Under the pieces are notes generated by a model. It saw only the letters and a program-made list of their open reading frames with translations. It had not been told where the DNA came from and made no database searches. From positions 30,729,647 through 30,793,646 of the forward strand of contig NC_043966.1 in NCBI RefSeq assembly GCF_902148855.1: a stretch of 64,000 bases of DNA, written 5' to 3'. The DNA comes from Sphaeramia orbicularis (Eukaryota; Chordata; Actinopteri; Kurtiformes; Apogonidae). Below, piece by piece: positions 39,441-52,200 of this stretch (its first letter is position 1; every line of letters starts with the position of its first letter). Both the position numbers and the translations under genes were made by a program.

Positions 39441-39962
39441 ATTTTCTTTTATTGTGAAAAGAACCTTGTAGATTAATGAGAACTCCTCTGGGTTTATTTC
39501 CTCAGAATCACCAAAATGATATAGTTGTGTCAAACTGTAAAAGGAACTGTTGTGATACCTCTTGATGTGTGAGAATGTGATTAGCAACAACATAAAATAC
39601 CCTTGTGAGAGTTTGGTCAGGTGAAACCTTTTAACGTTCTGGTATATTTCAAACATTTAAAAAGGCCAAAAAATGTAAACAATGTTGTGAGAAAGAACAG
39701 AAGAACATTAACAGCACCAAACACAAAAAATAAACATATTGACATAAGTATAAAAGGGCCGAATGAATCGGTCCTTGACGCGTAGCACCGATACACATCC
39801 GCACTGTCAGTCCAGCAGTCTCGGGATGAGAAGGCAATAAAGTACCAAAGTGAAGGCAGTGATGCATTCAAGGTGGTACCAAAATATGAAACTCTAAGTC
39901 TTTTACTAATGTTTCGTCCACTGAATGTCTGCTCAGTCGTTACGATGACAGGTTGGACTGAG

Positions 39963-40208
39963 TCACTTGTCATCGTCCTCCACTCTCCCCCACTCCTCCA
40001 AGTCCTCCCCCTCCACCTCTCCATCCTCCTCCTCCTCTACATAATCACCCCAAGTGTCAAAAACATCTGCCTCTTCATCACCCTCCTCCTCCTCTTCCTC
40101 TAGCAGATCATCTCCATACAGTGGCTCATCCTCCTCATCTTCCACTATCTCCATCTCCTCCATTTCATCCTCCTCCTCCTCATCTGCTTCTTCCTCATCA
40201 TCTCTATC
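39963..40208 (-). other. Acidic open frame continuing past the nsd1 stop codon
   Basis: The minus-strand frame that carries the nsd1 C-terminus stops at a single TAG (40209-40211). It then stays open for 81 further codons in the same frame, ending at TGA (39963-39965). The encoded stretch is strongly acidic: runs of Glu and Asp with EPLYGDDLL and VFDTWGDYVEEEE inside. It could be the true C-terminal tail if the TAG is bypassed by splicing, sequence error or readthrough, or it may be 3' UTR that happens to be purine-rich. The hydrophobic-aromatic islands argue mildly for coding. Confidence 0.35.
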
Positions 40209-43200
40209 CTACATCCACCTCCAACCCCACCCTCCCCGTCCCTCTCTCTCATCTTTTGAGGATGGTTTCTCCTCAGTTCTGTCTCTGAGGTAGGACTTGC
40301 TGCTGGGGATGAAGCTGGAGGTAGCAGTCTTTGTGTTGATGTAAAGACGAGGAGGGGGCTCCAGTCTAGCCGGAACAACTTGGAGACAAGTGATGGGGGT
40401 AGACGAGGAGGCTCTTCTGGAGTTTGGGACCAGTGAGGAATTGAGAGGCACAGTCATGTTGGGCACGTATTCACGAATCTCCCCTGGCTCCAGTGGTTCA
40501 GGCCCACAGGGGTCATGTTCGCTACAGGACAGCTTCCCGTCCAGCTTGGAGATGAAGAGCATCCCTTCACGGTGTTCCTTACAGTAGGAGCTGGGGCACA
40601 TCTCACAGAACGAAGCTGCTTCTTTACCACAGATGTCACACTGGTGCCAAGGACACTCCCATCGCCCTGAAAACAAGACCATTACCAGGTTATTACTCAG
40701 GACAGAACACAGACCTGGGGCTAATTTGATAAAACTCACAGGTACAAAGAACTCAATAACTTTTTACTTATTTGTGCAATATCTAAATACAGTCTACTCT
40801 CGTTAAACCGCCCGCCGTTATACCGCCATTTTCGCTCACCGCCGACCAAAACTATTGCGCAAAAATCCCCAATGCATTATTCCATTAGCTACCGCCATTT
40901 CCGCCTATCGCCATCCGCCAGCCCAGTTCCATGCACAAACAACACTTATACCATTGATTTCCCGACCGTTATACCGCCAGCGAGATTGCCATCGAGTACA
41001 CATAAATTTTAACAATGCACTGAAACAAACGTGCCAGACGCTGATCGCGACAAGCTACGAGTAGGTCTACAGAACGGCCACCGTTCATTTATCGCAGAAC
41101 ACTCAGTAGGTCAGGATGTCGGGAAGAGGACGTGGGATTAAGCCAAAGCCTCAAGATGATGGGGTGTCATTTCCCGACACAGTATAATCATGCTTAAAAT
41201 GTTTCCCCACTTTAAATGATCCCTTACAACATAACAGAATCAAGATTTATTTAGAAACGCAATTAGAACAGGTTAACGGAGGCAGCATAGACATCATATA
41301 GTAAAGACATGCACATTATGGACGCAACCCGTTGTAACGCCATTTTCGCTATACCGCCAATTTGGCCGTGAACGGAAGTTGGCGGTATAACGAGAGTAGA
41401 CTGTATTGTTCTCTCCTTTTATATCTATTATTTTATTCACTGCACTACCTCACCACTATTTTAGAACTTATTTGATCTCAGGTGTTTTTTTTAACTATGT
41501 GTTTTTACTGCTGACCCTGCATCGTCATTTCGTTCTGCAGTGCATCTCTGATGTAATTTGCCTGAATGACAATAAAGTGATCTGATTCTGAACTCCTAGA
41601 GATAAAATTCTAAGAAATTTGAAAGAGTTTTGACATTTTCTAAGAATTAGAATAACTAAAACCTGGAAAAGAGACCCATAACCCCTGACAGGTCTCTGAT
41701 ATGAAAAATGTTAAAAGTAGGAAGGATGATTTTATTTTAAGAGTTTATGGGTAAAAGACAAAAAGGTGAAATATTCTTAAAATGATGAATAACAGTGAAT
41801 TATAGAAACACAACAGATTATATTGTGCCAGGTTGTCTGTGCATGATTACAAGTATTCATAGAAACTGGTAGAAGTGTAGCCATTTGTTTTCTATTAACA
41901 TCAAATAGCTTCAGTCCTAATAATAGCAAATAATAGTATCTAGTAGGCATATGTTTTTGTGTATTTTTAGGATTTTTTTGTACATTCAGTTAATCAAGCT
42001 CTAAAAGCTGGAGGCTCTCGACCCAATTCAAATACTAAATATAAACATATGACTATTACACTATTTATACTAAAATGCCATTTTACACTGCTGTTAAAAA
42101 AAAACAAAAAACAATAGCGAAGACCTCTCCTAGCTCAGGCTGAAAAACACTTTAATTAAAAAATGCTGAAAAGTACTTATCGGATTTTTGCTCAGTAATG
42201 CAAAAAACTATCAAGTACTGCAGCATTAAAAGAATGTGTCAACTACACCCAGTCACTCAGGTTAAAGTCATTTATTCAGAGACTTTCAAAAATCAGTCTT
42301 ACACTATGTAAGAAATGTTAATGTTTAGAGTTCACAGTGGGAGACCTCTGAGGGGCTTGTCAGAATATTTATGAATGCAGCCCCTGGTGTCTCAGGCTAA
42401 AAAAATTTCCAAAAGATTTAAGTCCTTATAGTTGATAATTTTAATCAGGCTTTTAACTAATTTTTTAAACTCTTCTTGTTCTTATTTTGTTTTATTTATC
42501 ACTGATACTTTATCTATTCTATTTTATTTATAATCTTACGTATTTTACTCTTGGTACTGTATTTATTTTATTTTATTTATTCTCTTAGTCCTATTTTATG
42601 CTTTTAGTCTTTAGCTTTTAACACCAGTGTTTCCTCAGGGGGGTCCTCCACACTGGGAGCTGTGTCTGGTCTGCTAGTGGGGGGACTGTCCTTGGGTCCC
42701 TTTGGCCCGGCTGGCTGGGGGTCCTCCCTTCGATGTGGGGGTCCACCTGTCTGTCGGAGTCGGGGGGCCTGGGTGCTGGTCCCCCCGATGGCACGGCCTG
42801 CGGCTCCTCCCAGTGTGGACGGCCCCAAAGGTGGCGTTTCCTTGATCCTCAGTGACATGCCATGTCTCCCTGTTGTGTCCGTGTGTGTGCGTGTGTAAGT
42901 GTGTTGGCGTGTGTGTGTGTGTGTGCGTGTCTAGTATGGAGGGTGGGAGGGAGGGGTTTTCTTTGTAAATGTTTTTCTGTTTTATTGTGTAATTGTTTTT
43001 AATTCTGTAAGCACTTTGTGTTGCATCTGTGCATGAAAAGCGCTTTATAAATAAAGGTTGATTGATTGATTGATTGATAAAATACATGATGCACCCATTA
43101 TCATGCTATTAGATCTCTGCCATAAAACATTACTCAATGTCTGGAGAAAATATCTAAAAACTCTGTAATAATAAAGCCTTAGGAATCTCAGGATATCAAA

Positions 43201-46200
43201 TAAATAATCAAATAAAGTCTGTATGTCATGGTCATGCTGGGAAATTTCTAGTGCTTTTCTACTTTGTCCCAAACATCAGTTTGAGCCCGTTCCATTTATC
43301 ATGTCATTTATTTTAAGGTTGAAATGCTCTTCTCACTTCTTGTTTTAATTTTGATTCTGTAATTGTAATTTGCTTATTTATTCTGATGTTGGATATTATC
43401 TGCACGTACGGTTAGCTGACTTGATTCTGGTATTCATTTCTTTGTTAATACTACACTGTTGCCTATAAAGTTAGAATAATTGTGTTTTCAGACACATTCC
43501 TCTTTTTATTACTATTTATACACATTAGTAATCACCTTTGACCAGATGTAATGATCATATACTGAGAACCAGTTGCATTTTATTAAGAATAAATCACATC
43601 GTCACAATCATTTCATGAGAAGAGGTAAAAATGTGTAATTCCAACTTTATGTGCAACAGTGTATTATTAATATGATTAATTGTATCCTTAAAGACTGATA
43701 ATTATTGCTGAACTTCCAAAGCATGATAAATATGTCTCTGCCTCATATTTTATTAAAACCTGTCAAGCTTAAGAACTCCAAAATGTCATAATGTTTATTC
43801 CCTTCATAGCGACAGTCCTCCACTCTCTGTTCTCTACTTGCCTGCAGGCCTCTTGGCCAGGTTGAGACAGTCGGCGTGGTAGACTTTGGGACAACCCGGC
43901 TTCTTACAGGATACTATCTGCCCTCCATCTCCACAGCTAAAGCACTCATCTTCTCTCTCCTTTTTCACTTCTTGCTTGGTCTTCTTCTTCATGCCGACTT
44001 CCTTTTCCTTCCTTCAGCTTCAGTTTTCTCTGCTGATGGCTGGTTCTGCACATGGACCAATACAGAGGTTTAACATATACAACTGTTAAATTTATGTGAA
44101 GTGTAAGTGTCCTCACTGCTAAAACTTTTACCTTTGGACGGACACCGAGGAAACCGCTGCAGTTGGGCGCTCCACATTTACAGGCGGTTTTCCCGTTGCC
44201 AAGACACTCCAAGTTGTAGTTGAAAGTCAGCTCTACACCTGTTGAATGAGACATTGTATTTGATTACTCACTCTTGTTGAGTACTCTGATTGGTCAGTGA
44301 TGACAGTCTACACTCTTATTTCTACATAAAAAACTACTATGCCACTTAGTTCAACTATAACAATCTAATGAGTATTTTTCAATAATTTTTTGCAATGAAA
44401 TTTTTTTAAAAAGGACTGGTTATTGTTTTTAAAAAAAAAGCAAAACAGACACACGTGATACCTCTTTTCCCCAATTGTAGTTTTCCATTTTAGCAAAAAG
44501 AAAATTACATTACATATTAAAGCCTCGTATGACTTTCATCACAAATTTTTCTTCTAATTTGTAAAACCAGAGTGAAAGCCTCCTTATCCCTAATCCACAA
44601 GTCTTTCCCTGCTAACACACCTAAATCACTTCTCTCATGGTTAACAACTTCGAAGTGTACACCATCACAAGTCGTCTGTTTGTGTACATACCAAACCCAA
44701 ACCAAACTGTCACTTGGGCCTTTCTGGAATTCCATGTAGCAGCAGCAGCAGCAGCAGCAAGAAGCACTGAAGCTGTTTCTGTGTTTGTTGCTGCTGCGGC
44801 CACACAGTGGCAGCATGGAATTCCCATTTCCACAATGCACTTCGTAACAAAATTTCCAAAAATGCCCAAGTGACATATCAGTTTGATAAGTAAACAAACA
44901 GATGATTTGTTATGGAGTACACTTTGAAGTTGTTCATCGTGAGGGAAGTGATTCAGGTGCGTTAGCACGGAAAGACTAACGGATTAGTAATAAGGAGGCT
45001 ATCACTCAGGTTTTACAAATTAGAAGAAAAATTAGTGAAGAAAGTCATACGCAGCTTTAAGGTATAATCTCTTAATTTTAGTTTTTGCTTCTTTGTATTT
45101 CCATGTACTCAAAGCAGTTCTATAACTAAACATATAACCCATTCACCACAATACAATTTAAAATTAAGTTGTCCATTTCATTTCTTTAGTTTTATGTTTC
45201 AGCATCACTGCTTTTCTCCAGTCAAAGCAGTTTTGCAACATGAAAAATGAACCTATTTACCACAACTAGAACTTGTCTGTTTAAATAATATCATCACTAT
45301 TAATATTAATCATCAATAAAAATGTATAAAAGCCATGTGTACATGTTATGTTATTGATACTGACTCCTTAGGTGTTGAAATTTGGTATCAAATGACAAGA
45401 CAATTTCAAAATCTAAACAATTCAATCACTGACATAAAAACATAATTGGTACCAAGCCCTATTTATAAGTAACTAACTTCCTTCAAAAAAGAAATCAAAC
45501 TAAGGATTTCTTTACTAAACATTCATAATACACATTGCTGCACAGTGAGATGGTCATTACGATGAAATAAAGCCCAACGGTGATGCAGGACCTAAACATA
45601 TCCTGCATCATCCTGTTGGACTTTATTAAAATATAGTAATATAAATAAAACCTCTATTACATATAGTAGCTGTGCTGTTTTTGCAGCATTGTGAGGATCA
45701 TTCATATTTTTAAAATCAGCATCTTTCTTATGATACAACAGGAAATATGTGCAAAGTATTAAAAAATATGAAAAAAATCTAAACAAAATTCCTTCTACAA
45801 GCAAAAGGTTGGTATTTTCACCTCTGTTACCTTGAAAAAAAACCCACACAATGAGAAAACATTTGACATATGTTCAATGAAACACAGATGCAGAAAATTT
45901 CATTTTGTCAGAACAAAAGAGCTTAAGGCCTGTTAAGGGCAAAGGAGGGTCACACTACATAACAGACTCCTTTTTCTGTATTTTTGTTTTTAATGCAGTT
46001 AATTCTGTACATTTCCTGTATGTTCCCAGTTTCTTCTTGACACAGGGTTGGAAAAATGCATAAGTAAATTGAAAACTTTTAAAAACCCCTTCTAACCTTG
46101 TGGGATATCCTGAAGTGCAAACAGCCCCACCCTGGTGTCTCCATTCACAGTCCACTTCTGAGTCTCACAGTTGGGCTGGCAGCTGTGATTCATGAAGCGA

Positions 46201-49200
46201 GCCTGGTTCCCTTTGGGCCCGGCATCAATGATCCGGTCCTGGATCGACAAATACAAACTCATTTGCACAAAATACTTGTTTCATGTGTGTTCCAAAGTTG
46301 TATAGATGTGGCAAGATCTGAATCACCTTGTCCAGTGTAAGCATGTAAAAGTTACAGATGTCATTCTCCTGGGCATGTCTGATCCTGGCTCGACACTCTT
46401 CTTCATCTATCACCTCTCCCACATATTCACTCACAAAGGCTCCCTGAGAAGCAACAAAGAGGGATCCACTTAGTGGCAGTAAGGATAAAGCTCATGTATA
46501 AACACGCACATGTGTAAAAAAAACAAAACTTACCTTCTTGATGTCAGCCACACCACGTAAACCCCACCCACAGGAGAGGGTCCTGAAAATCTCCACAGTT
46601 GTGTACTCGCGCTTGGTGAACGCTTGGTTCTGACACCGCTCCCCTGCTGCGCACACCTGAGGGTGGCACTCATACATCAGCATGCGATTAATGCACTCCG
46701 AATCGATGCCACATGGGTTCTCATCCACCGCCTTGCAATTACAGCGTGGTATTTCTGACAAGTCAGCTGTGATGATCTGCACCTTCCCAATTGGCCTGTT
46801 AACCTAAAAAGAAGACACAAAGGAATATTTTTCAGTCACACACCACACTGAACTGATCTTGATTTAGGACAGAAAAGCACATTCATGGACTTGGTGACAC
46901 ACATTACCTTAATATGTCTGTATGGGGGTGGTTTCTTGTCGTTCTTTCTGTCCTCTTGAAGCTGTTTCATTTCCCTCTCTGTCTGTAGTTCTTTGAACCT
47001 TTCCGCTGCTTCCGTCAGTGCTACAAGAAGACACTGTTTTTACTAATATTGAATTATAACTTGATTCCTACCTAACATAACAATAACAAGAAATGCTGAG
47101 AAAGACACAATAAACAGACATAAGTGCATACCCTTTTTGTATACAGCGTCTGCACCCTTGCCCATTTTCTCTATGTTTTGAGTGTCGCCCTCCATGTAGG
47201 GGAAGACTCTGGCCTGGTACGTCCACACAAAGTCTCTGGAACCAAAAAACTGCACTGGGAACTCTCCTACCTCGTGCTTCATCCTCAAGATGTTATTTGG
47301 GACATCTTTGGCCAGGCAGACTTCAGCAGGCCACCACCTACACACAAGTGCACATGAAGGTTTTTATCTGCTGTCTGGGGCCAATAGCTCTGTAAAGCAG
47401 GTAATATTGTTGTGCCGTACCTGTAACGTCCCCATTTAACCCACAATATGTCCTTAATACGAGGCCTCTTTCCTGCTTTGCAGTCATTGCAGAACCAGCT
47501 GCCCTGAGGCATCTCCATGTTCAAACATTCCCGATGGAAAGCAGCAGGGCAGGCCTCACAGCACAACAGACTGCCTCCTACAATATCACAGCAAAAACAG
47601 AAGGATTAGAGCTGTTTATCACATTTTTTTATTGTTTAGCACAGATTAAAATTCATGACAAGTTACTAGAGCCCAAACATACAAAATCATATAGTAAAAT
47701 ATATTCCTAAGTCTGATAAAGATTCAGTGCACCTTTAAATAATAATAAGCCCCTGCAGAGAAGAAAGACTCCCACCCCCTCCAACACACACTCACTGCAC
47801 TAAGGAGCTCCATCAGTGACAGGATGATACACCTGAAGTGTGTGAAGGAGAGGTATCGCAGGTCTTTCCTTCGTGCAGCTGTTAGGCTCCACAACAGAAA
47901 CTGCTCCAAATAATTCTGTGCAATAGACCATACTCATATGTATAATCTGTATACATGTCTATATATATAATTATGTGTGTAGATATGTGTGTGTGTATAG
48001 GTGTACGTATGAGTAGCTCCCCTATCCAACCTGTGGCATGTTCAGCATGTCCACCACTGTAAACAGTATTTATAGCTTTTTTTTTTTTAATTTGTCTTTA
48101 TTTCTGATTTTGCTCTTTTTTGCTCTTGTGTACTTTGTTTGTGCTCCACTCTTCCCCGCTGTAAATCTGGAATTTCCCCTTGTGGGACTAATAAAGGAAT
48201 ATCTTATCTTATCTTATCTTATCTTAAATTGCATCCACTGTAATATGTGATCATATGAACCTCTGTTATGAATGATGTAAATCAGCATTGGGACCAGTCT
48301 CACCTTCAGAGCATACGAAGCACCAGCTGACATTGATGTGTTCATGATTCTTACAGCCTTTGCGGGGGGTGAAGTGGTTGGGACAGAGGAAGCCGTTGTT
48401 TGCCAGCACCAAGCTGCCTGCTGCCATACAGTTGTCATTGGCATGATAAGCCACAGGGCAGCGAACGCATCGTGCTAACCGACCTATAACACAATACAGC
48501 AGTTCACTGTTAGCACACTGCTTTACCTCTGCCAATACACTCAGATGGTTACATTTTTGCAGGATTGTTAAAATTCATACTAAAAATAAGGACCTGCAGG
48601 TTAAATGAATACCAAATGTCAAATCAAAGGTTACACAGTGGTTGAAATGTAGCAATATGAGCTATTTCCTAACATCTCAGGTTAGATAAATCACAACCAT
48701 CTCATCAGATGCCTCTTCATTACCATTAACTGCTCACTCATTAAAAGAGTTTATTCAACCAAAGCAATCCTGTCTGCTCAACCCGTCACCACTTATTTAA
48801 ACAAAATAACAGCAGATGGTTAAGAGAATCTGCCAGAAAACATACAGCTTATGACTCTTAATATTGTTGCTCATTTGGTGTATCCATTGTACTTATGCTT
48901 ACTAAAAAGGATGAAACACCACCTTCAGCTGTAAAAACTGATTATGTAAAATTGGAGCTTACCTTTGGAGCTGCAGATGTTGAGGGGGTTGGTGATGTGG
49001 CAGGACAGACACACGTGAAGAGGGCAGCGGAAGCCTTTGTTATGTGGTTGTGTAGCAGAGAAGGTCATTATACAGTCGGTATGGTAGAACTTCCCGCACA
49101 ATGGTATCATGCAGCGCTTCACTCCATTGCCAGACTTCTTACACACAAAACATGCGTGAACGCCTAGAAGAAAACAGAAAGGAAACACTTATCTCATGAT

Positions 49201-52200
49201 ATATTTTTGTCATGCTGATGCTTTGACTGTCTGTTAGAGACTGTGTACTCACCACTTCTACATTCACCACATAGAAATTTTCCCTTCGGGGCCACTGACA
49301 GGCCAATACACTGAAGATGGAAGGCTCCATAGCAGTGGCCATCACACACCAACAGGTCTCCTGTCCTCTCACACACCTTCACAATCATACAACCAAATGT
49401 ATTTATTAAGATCCAAGAAAGCCAGCCCTTACTTTGATATATGGAGTATTTTAATTCAAACACAGACACAAAATATACTCTCGTACCTGACAGACATTCT
49501 CCTTTAAGGTTGTGCCGCCAACTTTCCCTTTACCATCTACCTGAGAAGACAGGCTGTCATTCAAACCGACAGACAGCACCTGCAGGGATGAAGAGAGACG
49601 TGATGCAACTCAAGCAGATTCCTCTTTGATGGACGACCAGATATTCTGTGTTTTAAAGAGAGTTAGTGAAACAGGCAAACCTCAGCTTTGGCAGTTAGTG
49701 TTCAGTGTGGTACTTTCGTTTCTCCTCAGTGCTGAAGGTTTCCACCTCCGCCTGCTGCTTGGGGGGCTTTGATCTACAGGGACTGGAGGGTCTGTTTGGA
49801 GTCAGAGCCTTAAGCTCTTTGCTCTCTGAGGGTTGAGTGGCAGTAGCGGAAGATGTGCTGGGTATAGACCGTTCCCTCTTTATGGATCCAACCTGTGGGA
49901 TATCAGAGTCAAATGTTTTTTCTTGGGTTTAATTTTAGGATCATCTCAGTGGCGCATGTGTTTACGTTTACATTACCTGAGTGTTTTTTTCTTGGGCCTT
50001 CGCCTCTGAGGTACCACTACTAAGTCGCCTTGGCTCCTTAAAAGACACAAATAACTTATAAGATTACAGAAACGTACTTATTAGAGTAACTCTGAATAAT
50101 CTTGCATTGCATTTTCAGTCTCGACATACCCTCCTCTTTGTAGGAGTAGCAGACACTTCTTCTATAGTGCAATCCAGCACCTTGTGTGACAGCTTCCTTG
50201 GCCTCTTTCTTTCTCGGATTATAAATCCTGTACGTAACAATAAGAAAAAATAATTCAGTTACTATATGTCTTCTTTATTACTAGCACAACCTAGCATCTT
50301 CAGCTGATTTTACATTAAGAAAAGAGGACAGTTGTTGAAGAATAGAAAAATGAACACACAATCAACTTATTACCAGTTCAGGAGGTAGATCACTTTCGTC
50401 TGCTGTCTCTGAGTCATGTGGAGGTTGAGCTGTGGCTGAGGATACTGCATGTGCTACAGGAGACACCTCATCCTGAGATAGACTCTCTTCCAGTGCTGCA
50501 GTAGCCTCAGTGGATTCATCAGAAGCTGGTGGAGACGTGGATGCTGAGGTAACTGTGCCAGGTACGGGATCATGGAAGGACATTGTCCCTGGTGACTGTG
50601 ATGCACGATTTCACTGCTGACAACCGATACCTGGGGGCCATATGGAAACACAGCATACTGTAATTTACATAGTTCTTTTACAAATATCTTCCCATTTGGA
50701 AAAGACTGCAGTACTGGAAAATGATCTATTTAAAACTTTATACACAAAATTTTTGCAGCATATTTAAACATGCTTTTCAGAAAATCAAAAAAGAATGACT
50801 AAAACAAATTTCCTTTTTGCATCTGGCAGTTTTCTTGTGTTTTCTTACCGTTTTGGGTGATTCTGAGGTGCTCCTCTTTGATTTCTTTTTTGAGACAAAT
50901 ATTTGTTCATAGTCTTCAGTGGATTCCAAAAGCCGTTTAGTTGGTTTCCGGAGGCGTTTACTGTCTGACTGCCCTGTATTAACACACATAAAATACATAT
51001 CACTTTTGATACTCAATTTGATCAGGGGACAAACTTTTGTCTCTTGTAATGTCTTACCAGATGTGCTGTTTGTCTCTGAGAAGTCATTGTCTGTCTGCGT
51101 CTCAGGTCCTAAATCAAGTTCTGCGTTCCACTCATGGTGAAGTTCCCATTCATCTCAGCAGACCGCTCCGGTCCACACCATCATCCATGTTCGCAGCCTT
51201 CTCCTCCTTTGGTCCCTGCCACCCGCTCTTTGGAGCAACTGTGGATTCAGAGTTCCTGTCGAGGTAGCTAGCTGCAGGATCAGTAGACCTGGGATCAGCT
51301 AGTCAGCGTGGCCGCTACAAACTCCCTGCCATAAGCCAAGTTGGCCAAGTCTGAAGACAGGCGAGGTATACTGACTCTCAATTTGGCAGGTAGTCTTTGT
51401 TTTCTGCGCTGTCTGTCTGGGCTTCCAATCGGAGAGGGAAATGGGGAAATCTTCACATTACCTGCAACACCTTTTATGATTGCTTTAGTCCTTGCCCCTG
51501 TTTTTGACTGTTGCAGACTGGCCATTTTCTGTTTTGATCCTTGCTGTGACTTCATCTTGAGAGGAAAACCATCGCAACGGCCTTCACCTGGTCACCTCCT
51601 GTGGAAGTAGGAATGACCAGGGGTTCCTCTTTGATCAGGACGGGTGACGGTGGAAGAGTAAGAGGCTTACCCTCTTTTTCCCTGGTGTCATGCATGTCTT
51701 TCAGGAGCATCAGGAAGGTACTAAATTTATAATTGGAATCAGGCCGAAATACCTTTGCTTCTGAGTCAGTGCTATCCTCCTTCACCAGAGACTTAAACAT
51801 TAGCTCCGTGACAATCCTGAAAAGCATCCATGGGAGACAGTGATGAAGGTGGAGAAGATGTTAAATTCCACATTCTCTGTCTTGATTTCAAAAGGACTCA
51901 TAGTTTGTATACTAGAATCTACATCTTTAGATTTTCTCAATGAGCCATTACGAATTAGTTTCTTGTCAGGCTTTCTTGCCGTCTTTTTGGAGAGCTATGA
52001 GTAATGGATGATGCATTACTGGGTGATTCCAGGTTGGGACACTTTTAGTTTGACTGGAGCATCAGTAGACGTATCATCAAGACAATCATCAGTGTGTGCA
52101 TGTGCTGAGATTTGGCTTGTGGCCAGTGATCATTGAGTTCTTGGTCTTCCTCCGCTTTCAGGCCCGCGTCATTAAACGACTGCTGGCAGGAAGACTCAGC

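Noticed and set aside
39960-40300. Serine-rich plus-strand frame opposite the nsd1 C-terminus
   Set aside because: It is the antisense of the Glu/Asp codons (ctc, tcc); the minus strand explains it better.
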